DNA of 64,000 nucleotides, from positions 4,960,001-5,024,000 of the forward strand of contig NZ_CP109181.1 in assembly GCF_036248275.1 (NCBI RefSeq), written 5' to 3'. The first letter of the stretch is position 1, and each line of letters opens with the position of its first letter. This stretch comes from Streptomyces sp. NBC_01716 (GTDB taxonomy: Bacteria > Actinomycetota > Actinomycetes > Streptomycetales > Streptomycetaceae). Of the stretch, positions 30,835 through 38,483 are shown in pieces. Position numbers and translations under genes: made by a program. The notes under the pieces are model-generated. The model was not told where the DNA came from. It ran no database searches and saw nothing but the letters and a program-made list of their open reading frames with translations.

Positions 30835-31736
30835 CGGGCACCGCCCAGCCAGTCCAGGGACTCGCCGGTGTCCCGCCCCTGCGCGCCGACCAGTTCGAGG
30901 AACGCGTTCTGGAGCGACGGCGCGTCGCCCCGTACCTCCGCGAGGGTCCCCTGCGCGCGGATACGGCCCGCGGCCATCACCGCGACCCAGTCGCACAGCG
31001 ACTCGACCAGCTCCATCACATGGCTGGAGAAGACGACGGTCGCGCCGGACTCGGTGTAGCGCTCCAGCACGCCGCGGATCGTCTGCGCCGACACCGGGTC
31101 GACGCCCTCGAACGGCTCGTCCAGGAAGAGGACTTCGGGGTTGTGCAGCAGCGCCGCCGCCAGCCCGATCTTCTTGCGCATACCGGTCGAGTAGTCCACG
31201 ACGAGCTTGTGCTGAGAGTCCGCCAGGTCCAGTACGCCCAGGAGCTGCGTGGCGCGCTTGTCGACCTCGTCACCGGGCAGCCCCCGCAGCCGGCCGGTGT
31301 ATCCGAGGAGTTCGCGCCCGGACAGCCGCTCGAAGAGCCGCAGCCCCTCGGGCAGTACGCCGATCCGCGCCTTGACCGCCGCCGGGTCGCCCCAGACGTC
31401 GTGCCCGGCGACCTGGACCCGGCCCATGTCCGGCCGCAGCAGGCCGGTCACCATGGAGAGCGTGGTCGTCTTGCCCGCGCCGTTCGGGCCGACGAGACCC
31501 ACGAACTGGCCGGCGGGCAGATCGAGATCGATCCCGGCGACGGCGACCTGCTCGCCGAAGCGCTTCCACAGCCCCTCCACGCGTACGGCGGGAGGCGGCG
31601 TCGCCGCACCCGCCGTACGCGCCCCGCCCGCCCCGCCTTCCGAGCCCACCGCGTCCGCCGCGCCCGCAGCCGGCGGCACCACCCGCTCCGTCCGTCCTGT
31701 CCGCTCCGCCGCTCGGTCCGGTACGTGTTCCGGCAT
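30831..31736 (-). CDS. ABC transporter ATP-binding protein
   Basis: 301-aa ATPase energising the permease that follows. Walker A is GPNGAGKTTT, the signature motif the degenerate YSTGMRKKIGLA, Walker B VLFLDEPFEGVDP, and the switch His is in FSSHVMELVE. The start at 31736 (GAAGGGCAG upstream) is preferred; ATG31787 with GGGGAG is also possible and would add 17 residues. The long Ala/Gly-rich N-terminal leader before the domain is unusual. The domain type (CcmA/DrrA-like) suggests export. Confidence 0.9.
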   Translation of the reverse strand: MPEHVPDRAAERTGRTERVVPPAAGAADAVGSEGGAGGARTAGAATPPPAVRVEGLWKRFGEQVAVAGIDLDLPAGQFVGLVGPNGAGKTTTLSMVTGLLRPDMGRVQVAGHDVWGDPAAVKARIGVLPEGLRLFERLSGRELLGYTGRLRGLPGDEVDKRATQLLGVLDLADSQHKLVVDYSTGMRKKIGLAAALLHNPEVLFLDEPFEGVDPVSAQTIRGVLERYTESGATVVFSSHVMELVESLCDWVAVMAAGRIRAQGTLAEVRGDAPSLQNAFLELVGAQGRDTGESLDWLGGAR

Positions 31737-31850
31737 GCCGCACTGCCCTTCGGTGTTCCTTTTCGTGGTGTCGAGAAGACCCACCATAAGACCGCTCCCC
31801 TGCGGCCCCTCAGGGACAAACTCAGGGACAGATCTCAGGGACGGAGGGGA

Positions 31851-32549
31851 TCAGGCCGGACGACCGGCCCTGGCCGCCGCCGCGTCCCGGCCGCACGCGT
31901 ACGCCAGCGGGCTGATCAGCTCCTCCACGTCCGGCAGCCAGCGGTTGGCCGGAGTCGGCCGCCGGGCCCACTGCACCGCGCCGGAGCCGCCGACGCGGGT
32001 GGGCGGCGCCGCCACGTACCGCGCCTCACCCAGGGGCACCAGATCGATCGCCGACGCCGACCAGCCCAGCTTCTTCACGAGGCCGCCCACCTTCAGCGAG
32101 CCGCCCGGCAGGACGAAGAAGACCATCCGGCGGTCCGGGGTGCAGGTGACCGGGCCGAGCGTCATCCCCATCCGCTCCATCCGCGCGAGCGCCAGGAACC
32201 CCGCCGACTCCGGCACGTCCAGGGCGTCGAACGTACGGCCCGTCGGCAGCAGGATCGACGCGCCGGGCTGTTTCGACCAGAGCCGGCGCGCGGCGACCCC
32301 GCTGCCCGTCGCCTGGGCCGCCCAGTCCGGCCGCGTGGGATGCGCCCCGGGGGCCGGGCAGTCGGCGCGGTCGCACGAGCACCGTTCCCTGCCGTCGACC
32401 GCCTCCAGCCAGGTGCCGGGGAACACGTCCCAGTGCCGTTCCTCCGCGTACCGTACGGCGGTGTCCAGCAGCAGGTCGCCCCGCTGCTTGGGGATCTGCG
32501 CGGCGTCCGCGACGCCCGTCACTCCGATGGTCTTGTCCACGGAGAGCAC
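31851..32549 (-). CDS. Bifunctional DNA primase/polymerase (Prim-Pol)-domain protein
   Basis: 232-aa stand-alone protein of the Prim-Pol (AEP) family usually found in plasmid and phage replication proteins. CDRADCPAPGAHPTRPDWA (residues ~57-75) holds the Cys/His cluster of the family, followed by ILLPTGRTFDALDVPE with the DxD-like acidic motif. No helicase domain is attached and no plasmid genes are adjacent. Conserved stand-alone versions occur on Streptomyces chromosomes, sometimes beside regulators. Catalytic competence cannot be judged from sequence alone. Confidence 0.8.
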   Translation of the reverse strand: MLSVDKTIGVTGVADAAQIPKQRGDLLLDTAVRYAEERHWDVFPGTWLEAVDGRERCSCDRADCPAPGAHPTRPDWAAQATGSGVAARRLWSKQPGASILLPTGRTFDALDVPESAGFLALARMERMGMTLGPVTCTPDRRMVFFVLPGGSLKVGGLVKKLGWSASAIDLVPLGEARYVAAPPTRVGGSGAVQWARRPTPANRWLPDVEELISPLAYACGRDAAAARAGRPA

Positions 32550-32861
32550 AACTCCCGCCCGGACCTGGGGTTACGGGCGCCGGCAACCGTCGCGCAGGAG
32601 CATCGATCCTGCACGTGGGGCGCACTGAGGCATGGACGGGGGCGCGTAAGAGGTTGCGCCACGTGGATGGGTAACCACAATTGGTGACCGGGGGTTGCCC
32701 TTTGGGAGGCCCGAGGTTGAGTCACGCACACCTCGACGCCAAGCGGGCGGCGTTTCCGAGAAGTTACCGAAGATTGCTGATTTCGACCATCGCACGCATT
32801 CACGGCAGATCTGCCGGGCAGTGATCACTCTGTCGATCACTGCGGCCACAGGGGGTATCCA
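32550..32861. other. Divergent intergenic region, 312 bp
   Basis: Holds the promoters of the Prim-Pol gene (leftward) and the NsdA-like gene (rightward). GC content drops in 32765-32830 (AGTTACCGAAGATTGCTGATTT). Apart from the inverted repeat described separately, nothing else is visible. Confidence 0.4.
32818..32843. promoter_or_regulatory. Operator-like inverted repeat before the NsdA-like gene
   Basis: GCAGTGATC-N8-GATCACTGC, perfect 9-bp arms. The left half includes the palindrome GTGATCAC. It lies 18 bp before the TTG start, overlapping the expected transcription start, which is a good position for repression or autoregulation. Confidence 0.5.
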
Positions 32862-34244
32862 TTGGCAGCCAGGCCTCTCGTCGCCCGTCAGCCGAACGAA
32901 CGGTTGCAAACACTCATCCAGGAAGCCGCCTGTTCCAACGCCGGTCTCGCCCGGCGGGTCAACATGGTCGGGATCGAGCGCGGTCTCGACCTCCGCTACG
33001 ACAAGACGTCCGTGGCGCGCTGGCTGCGCGGGCAGCAGCCGCGCGGCCGGGCCCCGGGGATCATCGCCGAGGCGCTGGGCCGCAAGCTGGGGCGTACGGT
33101 CACCATCGACGAGCTGGGGATGGCCAACGGCAAGAATCTCGCCTCCGGCATCGGCCTCCAGTTCTCGCCGACGGTCGTCGGCGCGATCGAGCAGGTCTGC
33201 GAGTTGTGGCGCAGCGACGTGGGCCGGCGTGACTTCCTCTCCGGATCGGCGGTGGCCTCCTCCGCCCTCGTCGAGCCGAGCAGGGACTGGCTGATCACGG
33301 GCGCGGACGCGTCCGTGGCCCGCAACACCGGTGCGCGGGTGGGGGATTCGGACGTCGCGGCGGTCGCCGCCATGACCGAGGCGCTGGTCGACCTGGACCA
33401 CCGCTTCGGCAGCGGCCATGTCCGCCCGGTCGTCGTGCACTATCTGAACAGCGTGGTGTCGGGCCTGCTCTCGGGGTCGTACCGGGAATCGGTCGGCCGC
33501 AGGCTCTTCGCCGACGTCGCCCGGCTCACCGAGCTCGCGGGGTACATGGCGGTGGACACGGGTCAGCCGGGGCTCGCCCAGCGGTACTACATCCAGGCGC
33601 TGCGGCTCGCGCAGGCCGCGGGGGACCGGGGATACGGCGGCTATGTGCTGGCCGCGTCCATGAGCCATCTCGCGGCCCAGCTCGGAAACCCGCGCGAGAT
33701 CGCCCAGTTGGCGCGGGCCGCGCAGGAGGGCGCGCGCGGGCACGTCACCCCGAGGGCGCAGGCCATGTTCCTGGCCGCCGAGGCGCGGGGGCACGCGCTG
33801 CTGGGCGACGCGAGCCAGTGTCACGCGGTCGCGGGCCGGGCGCTCACCGCGCTGGAGCAGGCGGATCCGGAGCAGGACGACGACCCGGCGTGGATCGCGC
33901 ACTTCGACCACGCCTATCTGGCCGACGAGCTGGCCCACTGCTACCGCGATCTGGGGGAGCCCGATGCGGCGGCGCGCCACGCCTCCGACTCGCTGACGGG
34001 TCATCCCGAGACCCGCTCCAGGCGGCGGGCGATCGGCCTCGTCCTGCTGGCCACGGCGCAGGTGCAGCAGCGCGAGGTGGAGGAGGCGTGCCGTACGGGC
34101 ACGCGCGCGGCGGAGCTGCTCGGCACGCTGCGCTCCAGCAGGGGAGCGGAGTATCTGGACGATCTCCAGCAGCGGTTGGAGCCGTACGGCTCGGAGCCCG
34201 CCGTACGGGAGTTCAGCGCCCGGCTGGAGACGCAGGCCGCGTGA
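32862..34244 (+). CDS. NsdA-like HTH/TPR regulatory protein
   Basis: 460-aa regulator of the Streptomyces NsdA-type family, members of which negatively control sporulation and antibiotic production. The N-terminal HTH region is SNAGLARRVNMV to DKTSVARWLRGQQPRG (residues ~26-60). RRDFLSGSAVASSA recalls the family's Tat-like segment. TPR-type helices follow (residues ~170-440, e.g. GLAQRYYIQALRLAQAAGDRG). The start is TTG32862, preceded by AGGGGG at 7 nt, an uncommon start codon that may limit expression. It is divergent from the Prim-Pol gene. Likely a developmental regulator. Confidence 0.8.
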   Translation: MAARPLVARQPNERLQTLIQEAACSNAGLARRVNMVGIERGLDLRYDKTSVARWLRGQQPRGRAPGIIAEALGRKLGRTVTIDELGMANGKNLASGIGLQFSPTVVGAIEQVCELWRSDVGRRDFLSGSAVASSALVEPSRDWLITGADASVARNTGARVGDSDVAAVAAMTEALVDLDHRFGSGHVRPVVVHYLNSVVSGLLSGSYRESVGRRLFADVARLTELAGYMAVDTGQPGLAQRYYIQALRLAQAAGDRGYGGYVLAASMSHLAAQLGNPREIAQLARAAQEGARGHVTPRAQAMFLAAEARGHALLGDASQCHAVAGRALTALEQADPEQDDDPAWIAHFDHAYLADELAHCYRDLGEPDAAARHASDSLTGHPETRSRRRAIGLVLLATAQVQQREVEEACRTGTRAAELLGTLRSSRGAEYLDDLQQRLEPYGSEPAVREFSARLETQAA

Positions 34245-34553
34245 CACGGCTTTGCTACAACTTCCGCCGGGGGCAGGGGCGGGGGTGCTGCGGTCGGTGG
34301 TCGTGCGGCCACGGCGCGGAGTTGGCGCGGTGGCCGGTGGGGCGGGGCGCGACCCGAGTGCGGCTCCGTGACCGGGGCGGATGAGGGATGAGACCGGTCG
34401 CGGGGCCGGCGGGACGCGGGTGTCCGATTGACCCGCATCGTCGGAAGGTGTCTTGAACAGGCGGTTGGTGACTGGTTCCAGGCGCGTGGCAGGGCCGCTG
34501 AAACACCCGGTAGCGTGAACTGACGATTCCGTAGGTCCACACTAGGAGTCCCG
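34245..34553. other. Intergenic region, 309 bp
   Basis: No gene seen. A -10-like TAGCGT is at 34511-34516, and GGAG at 34545-34548 is the ribosome site of the following GTG start. The left half is G-rich (GGGGGCAGGGGCGGGGG at 34268-34284). Confidence 0.4.
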
Positions 34554-36245
34554 GTGACGCAAAGCGGACAAAGGGACGAGTCGCAGTTGCCTGCCTCTCG
34601 GCCCGCGCACGAAGGCATCGTGCTGCCCGCCGACGGCGGTCCCCCCTTGATCCCCGGGGCCCCGGCGGACCAGTCCGCCCCGGCCGACCAGACGGCCCCG
34701 GCGGGCGGGCAGCCGTGGGGGCAGCCCTGGGGGCCGGGTGCGCCACAGCCGCAGCCGGAGCTGGAGGGTCAACTGCCCCCGCAGCAGGACCCGGGCGCCT
34801 ACGGGTCGTACGGAGGCGGAGGCGGGGGCGCGGACGGGGGCTACGGCTACCCGCAGCAGCCCGAGTCGCTCCAGCAGCACTACCAGCCTCCTCAGCAGCA
34901 GTCCTACCAGCCGCCGCAGCACCAGCAGCCCCTGCCGCCCGCCCACCCGGGGCCGCTGCCGCAGGCGCTGCCGCCGCACCAGGAGCCGCCGCAGTCCTAC
35001 GGGCCGCCGATGGCCGGTGTGTACGGCGCGCAGCCGCTGCCCGCCGAGGCGCCCCCCGGCGGCAGCGCGGACGCGACGCAGTACATACCGCCGGTGCCTG
35101 CCGCGGCCGGGCCCGCCGACGCCACGCAGTACATACCGCCGGTGCCGTCGTACCAGCAGGGCCAGACCCCGGGCGGGCTGCCGCCCGAGCGCCCGGCCGA
35201 GTCCACCCAGTACCTCGGCACCGTCCAGCCGGGCCCGCCCGCGCAGGGCACCTCGGACGCGGACGCCACGCAGTTCATCGCGCCCGTCCCCGCGGGGGAC
35301 CCGAACGAGATCCCGGCCGCGCCCCAGGGCGCCCCGTACGGCATCCGGCCCGGCGCCCCCGGCGACCGCCAGCCGCCCGCCGAGTTCGACAGCCTCTTCC
35401 GTACGGAGGCCCCCGGCGGGGGCGGCGCCGTGCCGGACGAGACCCAGCAACTGCCGCAGATCGACCCCGGCGCGGGCACCGGCCGCAGGCGCGGCGGGCA
35501 GGCCCGCACCCAGCAGCCCCACGGACAGCAGGGCTACGGCGCCACCCCGCCCCCGTACGCGCAGCAGGGCGCCCCGCAGCAGCCGTCGGGCCCGCAGGGC
35601 CGGGCCGCAGGGCGCCGCAAGTCCTCACCGGTCCCGCTGATCGCCGCCGTGGTCGTCGGCTGCGCGGTGCTCGGCCTCGGCGCCGGCTGGCTGATGAGCG
35701 GCGACGACTCCGAGAAGCAGGACAAGAACCAGACCGTGTCGTCGGAGTCCTCACCCTCGGGCCAGGGCGGCGACCCGGCCGAGGAGGACCCGGCCAAGCC
35801 CCAGGCCGAGGAGCTCGACAAGCTCCTCGCCGAGAGCAACGACAGCCGGTCGGCGGTGATCAGCGCGGTCGACTCCATCAAGAGCTGCAAGAACCTGGAC
35901 CAGGCGGTCACCGACCTCCAGGACGCGGCCGACCAGCGCCGCGACCTGGTCTCCCGCCTCAAGGAACTGACCCTCGACAAACTGCCGCAGCACGCCCGGC
36001 TCTCGAACTCGCTGACCAATGCCTGGCAGGCCTCCGCCTCGGCGGACGACCACTACGCGACGTGGGCGACCGAGGCGAAGACGAAGAAGGGCTGCCGCGG
36101 CGGCAAGGCCCGCACCACAAAGGCGGCGGCCGAGGGCAACCGTGCGAGCGGCGAGGCGACGGCGGCCAAACAGAAGGCATCGGGCCTCTGGAACGGCATC
36201 GCGTCCAAGTACGGCCTCACGGAACGCGCCCCGACGGAACTGTGA
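34554..36245 (+). CDS. Single-pass membrane protein with Pro/Gln-rich repeat domain
   Basis: 563 aa. The cytoplasmic residues 1-350 are disordered, Pro/Gln/Gly-rich, with four imperfect repeats of the type DATQYIPPVP (two exact, plus STQYLGTVQP and DATQFIAPVP). One transmembrane helix (SPVPLIAAVVVGCAVLGLG) comes after RRRK-type anchors. An extracellular acidic, then coiled-coil-like region of ~185 residues has a Cys pair (SCKNL and KKGCRG). The repeated Thr residues are possible Ser/Thr-kinase sites. GTG34554 follows TAGGAG. Function is unknown; the architecture suits a kinase substrate or cell-wall scaffold. Confidence 0.75.
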   Translation: MTQSGQRDESQLPASRPAHEGIVLPADGGPPLIPGAPADQSAPADQTAPAGGQPWGQPWGPGAPQPQPELEGQLPPQQDPGAYGSYGGGGGGADGGYGYPQQPESLQQHYQPPQQQSYQPPQHQQPLPPAHPGPLPQALPPHQEPPQSYGPPMAGVYGAQPLPAEAPPGGSADATQYIPPVPAAAGPADATQYIPPVPSYQQGQTPGGLPPERPAESTQYLGTVQPGPPAQGTSDADATQFIAPVPAGDPNEIPAAPQGAPYGIRPGAPGDRQPPAEFDSLFRTEAPGGGGAVPDETQQLPQIDPGAGTGRRRGGQARTQQPHGQQGYGATPPPYAQQGAPQQPSGPQGRAAGRRKSSPVPLIAAVVVGCAVLGLGAGWLMSGDDSEKQDKNQTVSSESSPSGQGGDPAEEDPAKPQAEELDKLLAESNDSRSAVISAVDSIKSCKNLDQAVTDLQDAADQRRDLVSRLKELTLDKLPQHARLSNSLTNAWQASASADDHYATWATEAKTKKGCRGGKARTTKAAAEGNRASGEATAAKQKASGLWNGIASKYGLTERAPTEL

Positions 36246-36447
36246 CAGCGCGCGGGATCCCCTGTCCAAAGGGAACGGGGGGCCCGGGCTCGCTTTCCGC
36301 TCTCGCGTGGGTCTGTGTGTGCGACATCCCGCGAGTTTCCCTGAGCCCTGCTGAGTCCTTGTCCCTGTGGCCAGGGTGTTCTGTCTCCTGGGAGTGTTCT
36401 TCGAGCCGATGACGTAACTTCACGATTCTTGAAGCGGAGTTCCGGTC
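36246..36447. other. Intergenic region left of the mobile-element relics
   Basis: No gene, repeat or RNA recognised in 202 bp. The drop in coding signature after 36245 marks the beginning of the relic island. Confidence 0.4.
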
Positions 36448-36625
36448 GTGCGGACTGCCGAAGTCCTCGTTCGTCTCGGCCTGTTCACCGACGACCGTGC
36501 CTCAGCGGTCGACCGGTGGCTTGACCGCAAGGTTCACGAAGGTACCCCGGGCATCCGTCGCGACGCCGAATCCTGGGTCCGCACCCTGCTCGACGGCGGT
36601 CCGCGGTCGGAGCCTCGGGCGCGCC
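36448..36625 (+). pseudogene. Tyrosine-recombinase/integrase N-terminal fragment
   Basis: From GTG36448, about 58 residues (LVRLGLFTDDRASAVDRWL, GIRRDAESWVRTLLDGGPRS) match my recollection of the N-terminal core-binding domain of Streptomyces tyrosine recombinases. The similarity stops near 36620, where sequence antisense to a serine resolvase begins, and the catalytic domain is missing. The open frame continues to 36783 without meaning. Confidence 0.55.
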
Positions 36626-36750
36626 AGAAGTGCGGGGCGTGTGCCTTGATTTCCCTCGCGGCGGCCGGCGCGGCCTCGAACCGCGGGCGGACCCGGACCC
36701 GGGTACTGATCTTCTCGGCGAAGATCTTGTCCCGTGGGATGCCGTGTCCG
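36610..36750 (-). pseudogene. Serine-resolvase catalytic-domain fragment
   Basis: Read leftward, the frame gives GHGIPRDKIFAEKISTRVRV, then RPRFEAAPAAAREIKAHAPH, a clear piece of a Tn3-type serine resolvase (the conserved EKISTRVxVRP block). It has no start and breaks off at about 36610, where it joins the recombinase fragment. It is broken at both ends. Confidence 0.7.
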
Positions 36751-36783
36751 GCGAGTGGGGGTGCCGGTGAGAACCGGCGGTGA

Positions 36784-36990
36784 TCAGTCCTCGGACCTGG
36801 CAGGTCGGGGCAGTTCCGGCGTATTGGTCGCCTCGGCGAGTCCGAGGCGACCGCCCTTCAGCTCGGGCACGTAGGTGTGGATCGTGTTCCTGGAGACGCC
36901 GAGGAGCTTCGCGATCGAGGTGACAGTGTTCTCCGCGCGGGCGAGCAGAGTGCCCCGGCGCGCCACGCAGGGTGCCGGGCGGCGTGTCCG
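36784..36990 (-). pseudogene. Serine-resolvase C-terminal HTH fragment
   Basis: Contains ARAENTVTSIAKLLGVSRNT followed by IHTYVPELKG, the HTH_7 DNA-binding helix-turn-helix of serine recombinases, then a short unrelated tail to TGA 36784. The catalytic domain that should precede it is absent. With the fragment to its left it suggests two resolvase copies, or one rearranged copy. Confidence 0.65.
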
Positions 36991-37095
36991 TTTCGAGGAC
37001 ATACCGCCGGTACGGCGGTTCCGCCGGGGCAAGGGCGATCGCGGCTTTCCGGCTGGTACTACGTGGCGGCCACCGGCGGCCACGCCGAGAGAACG

Positions 37096-38136
37096 TCAGT
37101 GGGTCGCACTCCGGCGGAGGACCCGGCGGAGCCAGCGGAGGCGGGTGTCGCGTGCGTCCAGGCTGAGGGCCGCCTGGGGTGCGAAGGTGTCGAAGCCGTG
37201 GAAGGCGCCGGGCCAGACGTGCAGTTCCGCCTGGCCTCCGGCTTGCCAGATGGCGTTCGCGTAGGCGATGTCCTCGTCCCTGAACATCTCGGCCGACCCG
37301 ACGTCCAGGTAGGCGGGGGGAAGGCCGGACAGGTCCGTGGCGCGAGCGGGAGCGGCGTAGGGCGGCACGTCCGCGGTGCCGTACGCGTCACCCAGCAGCG
37401 CCTGCCACATGGTCGCGCTGGAGACCCGGTCCCCGGTGCCGATGCCGTTCAGCTGGTGGCTGGAGAAGGTGGTGCCGCGGTCGTCGAGCATGGGACACAG
37501 GAGGAGTTGCCCGATCGGCTCCGGGCCGCCCCGGTCACGGACCAGCAGAGCGAGCGCCGCGGCGAGCCCGCCGCCGGCGCTCTTGCCCCCGATGATGACT
37601 CGCTGGGCGTCGACGCCCAGCGCATGCGCGTTCTCGACGGCCCAGACCAGTCCGGAGTAGCAGTCCTCCAACTGCGCGGGATACCGCGACCGCGGTGCCA
37701 GCCGGTACTCGACGGAGATGACGGCCAGCCCCAGCGGGAGAGCCCAGTCAACCAGCAGCCGCGGAAGCACGGACCACGCGTTCCCCATGACCATTCCTCC
37801 GCCGTGCAGGTAATACAGCAGCGGAAGCGGCCCGGTGAGCCCGGCCGGCCGGGCGCTCACCAGGGTGACGTCCGGCTCGCCACGCCGGCCCGGCACACGG
37901 AGTTCCTCGACCTCGAAGCTGCCCTCGGCCCGCAGGTCCGAGAGCGTCGGCCTCGGCCGGGCAGCGGCATCGCGCTCCTGCCTGGCCACAAGGTTGTCAG
38001 CGGTCAACGGCACCCTCGCCGAGGACGCCCCGAGTCCCTTGGCCGACAGCGCGGCGCCCAGTTCGGCATCGAAGGGAGGTGCCGGAGCACCCTCCGCAGC
38101 GGAGTCGGCCGCTGGCGACGAGCCATTGACACCCAT
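37096..38136 (-). CDS. Alpha/beta hydrolase, HSL-type esterase/lipase
   Basis: 346-aa intact carboxylesterase of the hormone-sensitive-lipase family. The oxyanion motif YLHGGGMVMG is at residues ~108-117, the nucleophile elbow GGKSAGGG carries Ser (~residue 186), the acid is in DVGSAEMFRDED, and the His is in GAFHGFDTFAP. ATG38136 has AAGGAG upstream. No signal peptide, so it is cytoplasmic. It is flanked by resolvase fragments on one side and a Tn3-transposase fragment on the other, so it looks like cargo of a decayed Tn3-type transposon. Confidence 0.88.
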   Translation of the reverse strand: MGVNGSSPAADSAAEGAPAPPFDAELGAALSAKGLGASSARVPLTADNLVARQERDAAARPRPTLSDLRAEGSFEVEELRVPGRRGEPDVTLVSARPAGLTGPLPLLYYLHGGGMVMGNAWSVLPRLLVDWALPLGLAVISVEYRLAPRSRYPAQLEDCYSGLVWAVENAHALGVDAQRVIIGGKSAGGGLAAALALLVRDRGGPEPIGQLLLCPMLDDRGTTFSSHQLNGIGTGDRVSSATMWQALLGDAYGTADVPPYAAPARATDLSGLPPAYLDVGSAEMFRDEDIAYANAIWQAGGQAELHVWPGAFHGFDTFAPQAALSLDARDTRLRWLRRVLRRSATH

Positions 38137-38257
38137 GACGCTCCTTCTGCCGGGCGGGACGGCTCTGTCCGGGCAACCATCCGCTCCGGCAGCTTACTTG
38201 ACAGCGCCTGTCCACGACCGGCCCGAGGGCGGCGGACGCATACTCTCCGACGGGCGC

Positions 38258-38340
38258 CTACGCGAACGCCATCCGGAGGCCGTAGAAGAGGTCCTTGTTC
38301 GCGGAGTTCCAGTTCTCCACCACCCGCAACCCCGCTGCGG
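38258..38340 (-). pseudogene. Tn3-family transposase C-terminal fragment
   Basis: The minus-strand frame reads GLRVVENWNSANKDLFYG before a stop at 38258-38260. VVENWNSAN-x-LFYG is a hallmark of the Tn3 transposase C-terminus. Upstream, an ISRSG segment in another frame suggests a frameshifted remainder. Only about 25 codons survive, and the rest of 38137-38483 holds nothing recognisable. Confidence 0.75.
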
Positions 38341-38483
38341 GAGATCACCACATCGGCCAGAGCCAGCCCGCCTGCCGTACCCACCCACAGCACGTCGACC
38401 ACCCTGCCGAGCGGAGCGAGACGAGCCTGCCCCGGGGAGAAATCAACCATTCCCGGAGACTGACGCGCCGCCCCACCGGCGGC

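Noticed and set aside
32529..32545. DnaA-like box TTGTCCACG at the start of the Prim-Pol gene
   Set aside because: Single imperfect site inside coding sequence; no cluster as at 54734-54767.
36448..36783. 112-codon ORF as an intact gene
   Set aside because: Only the first ~58 codons resemble a recombinase; the rest runs antisense through a serine-resolvase fragment, so it is a relic.
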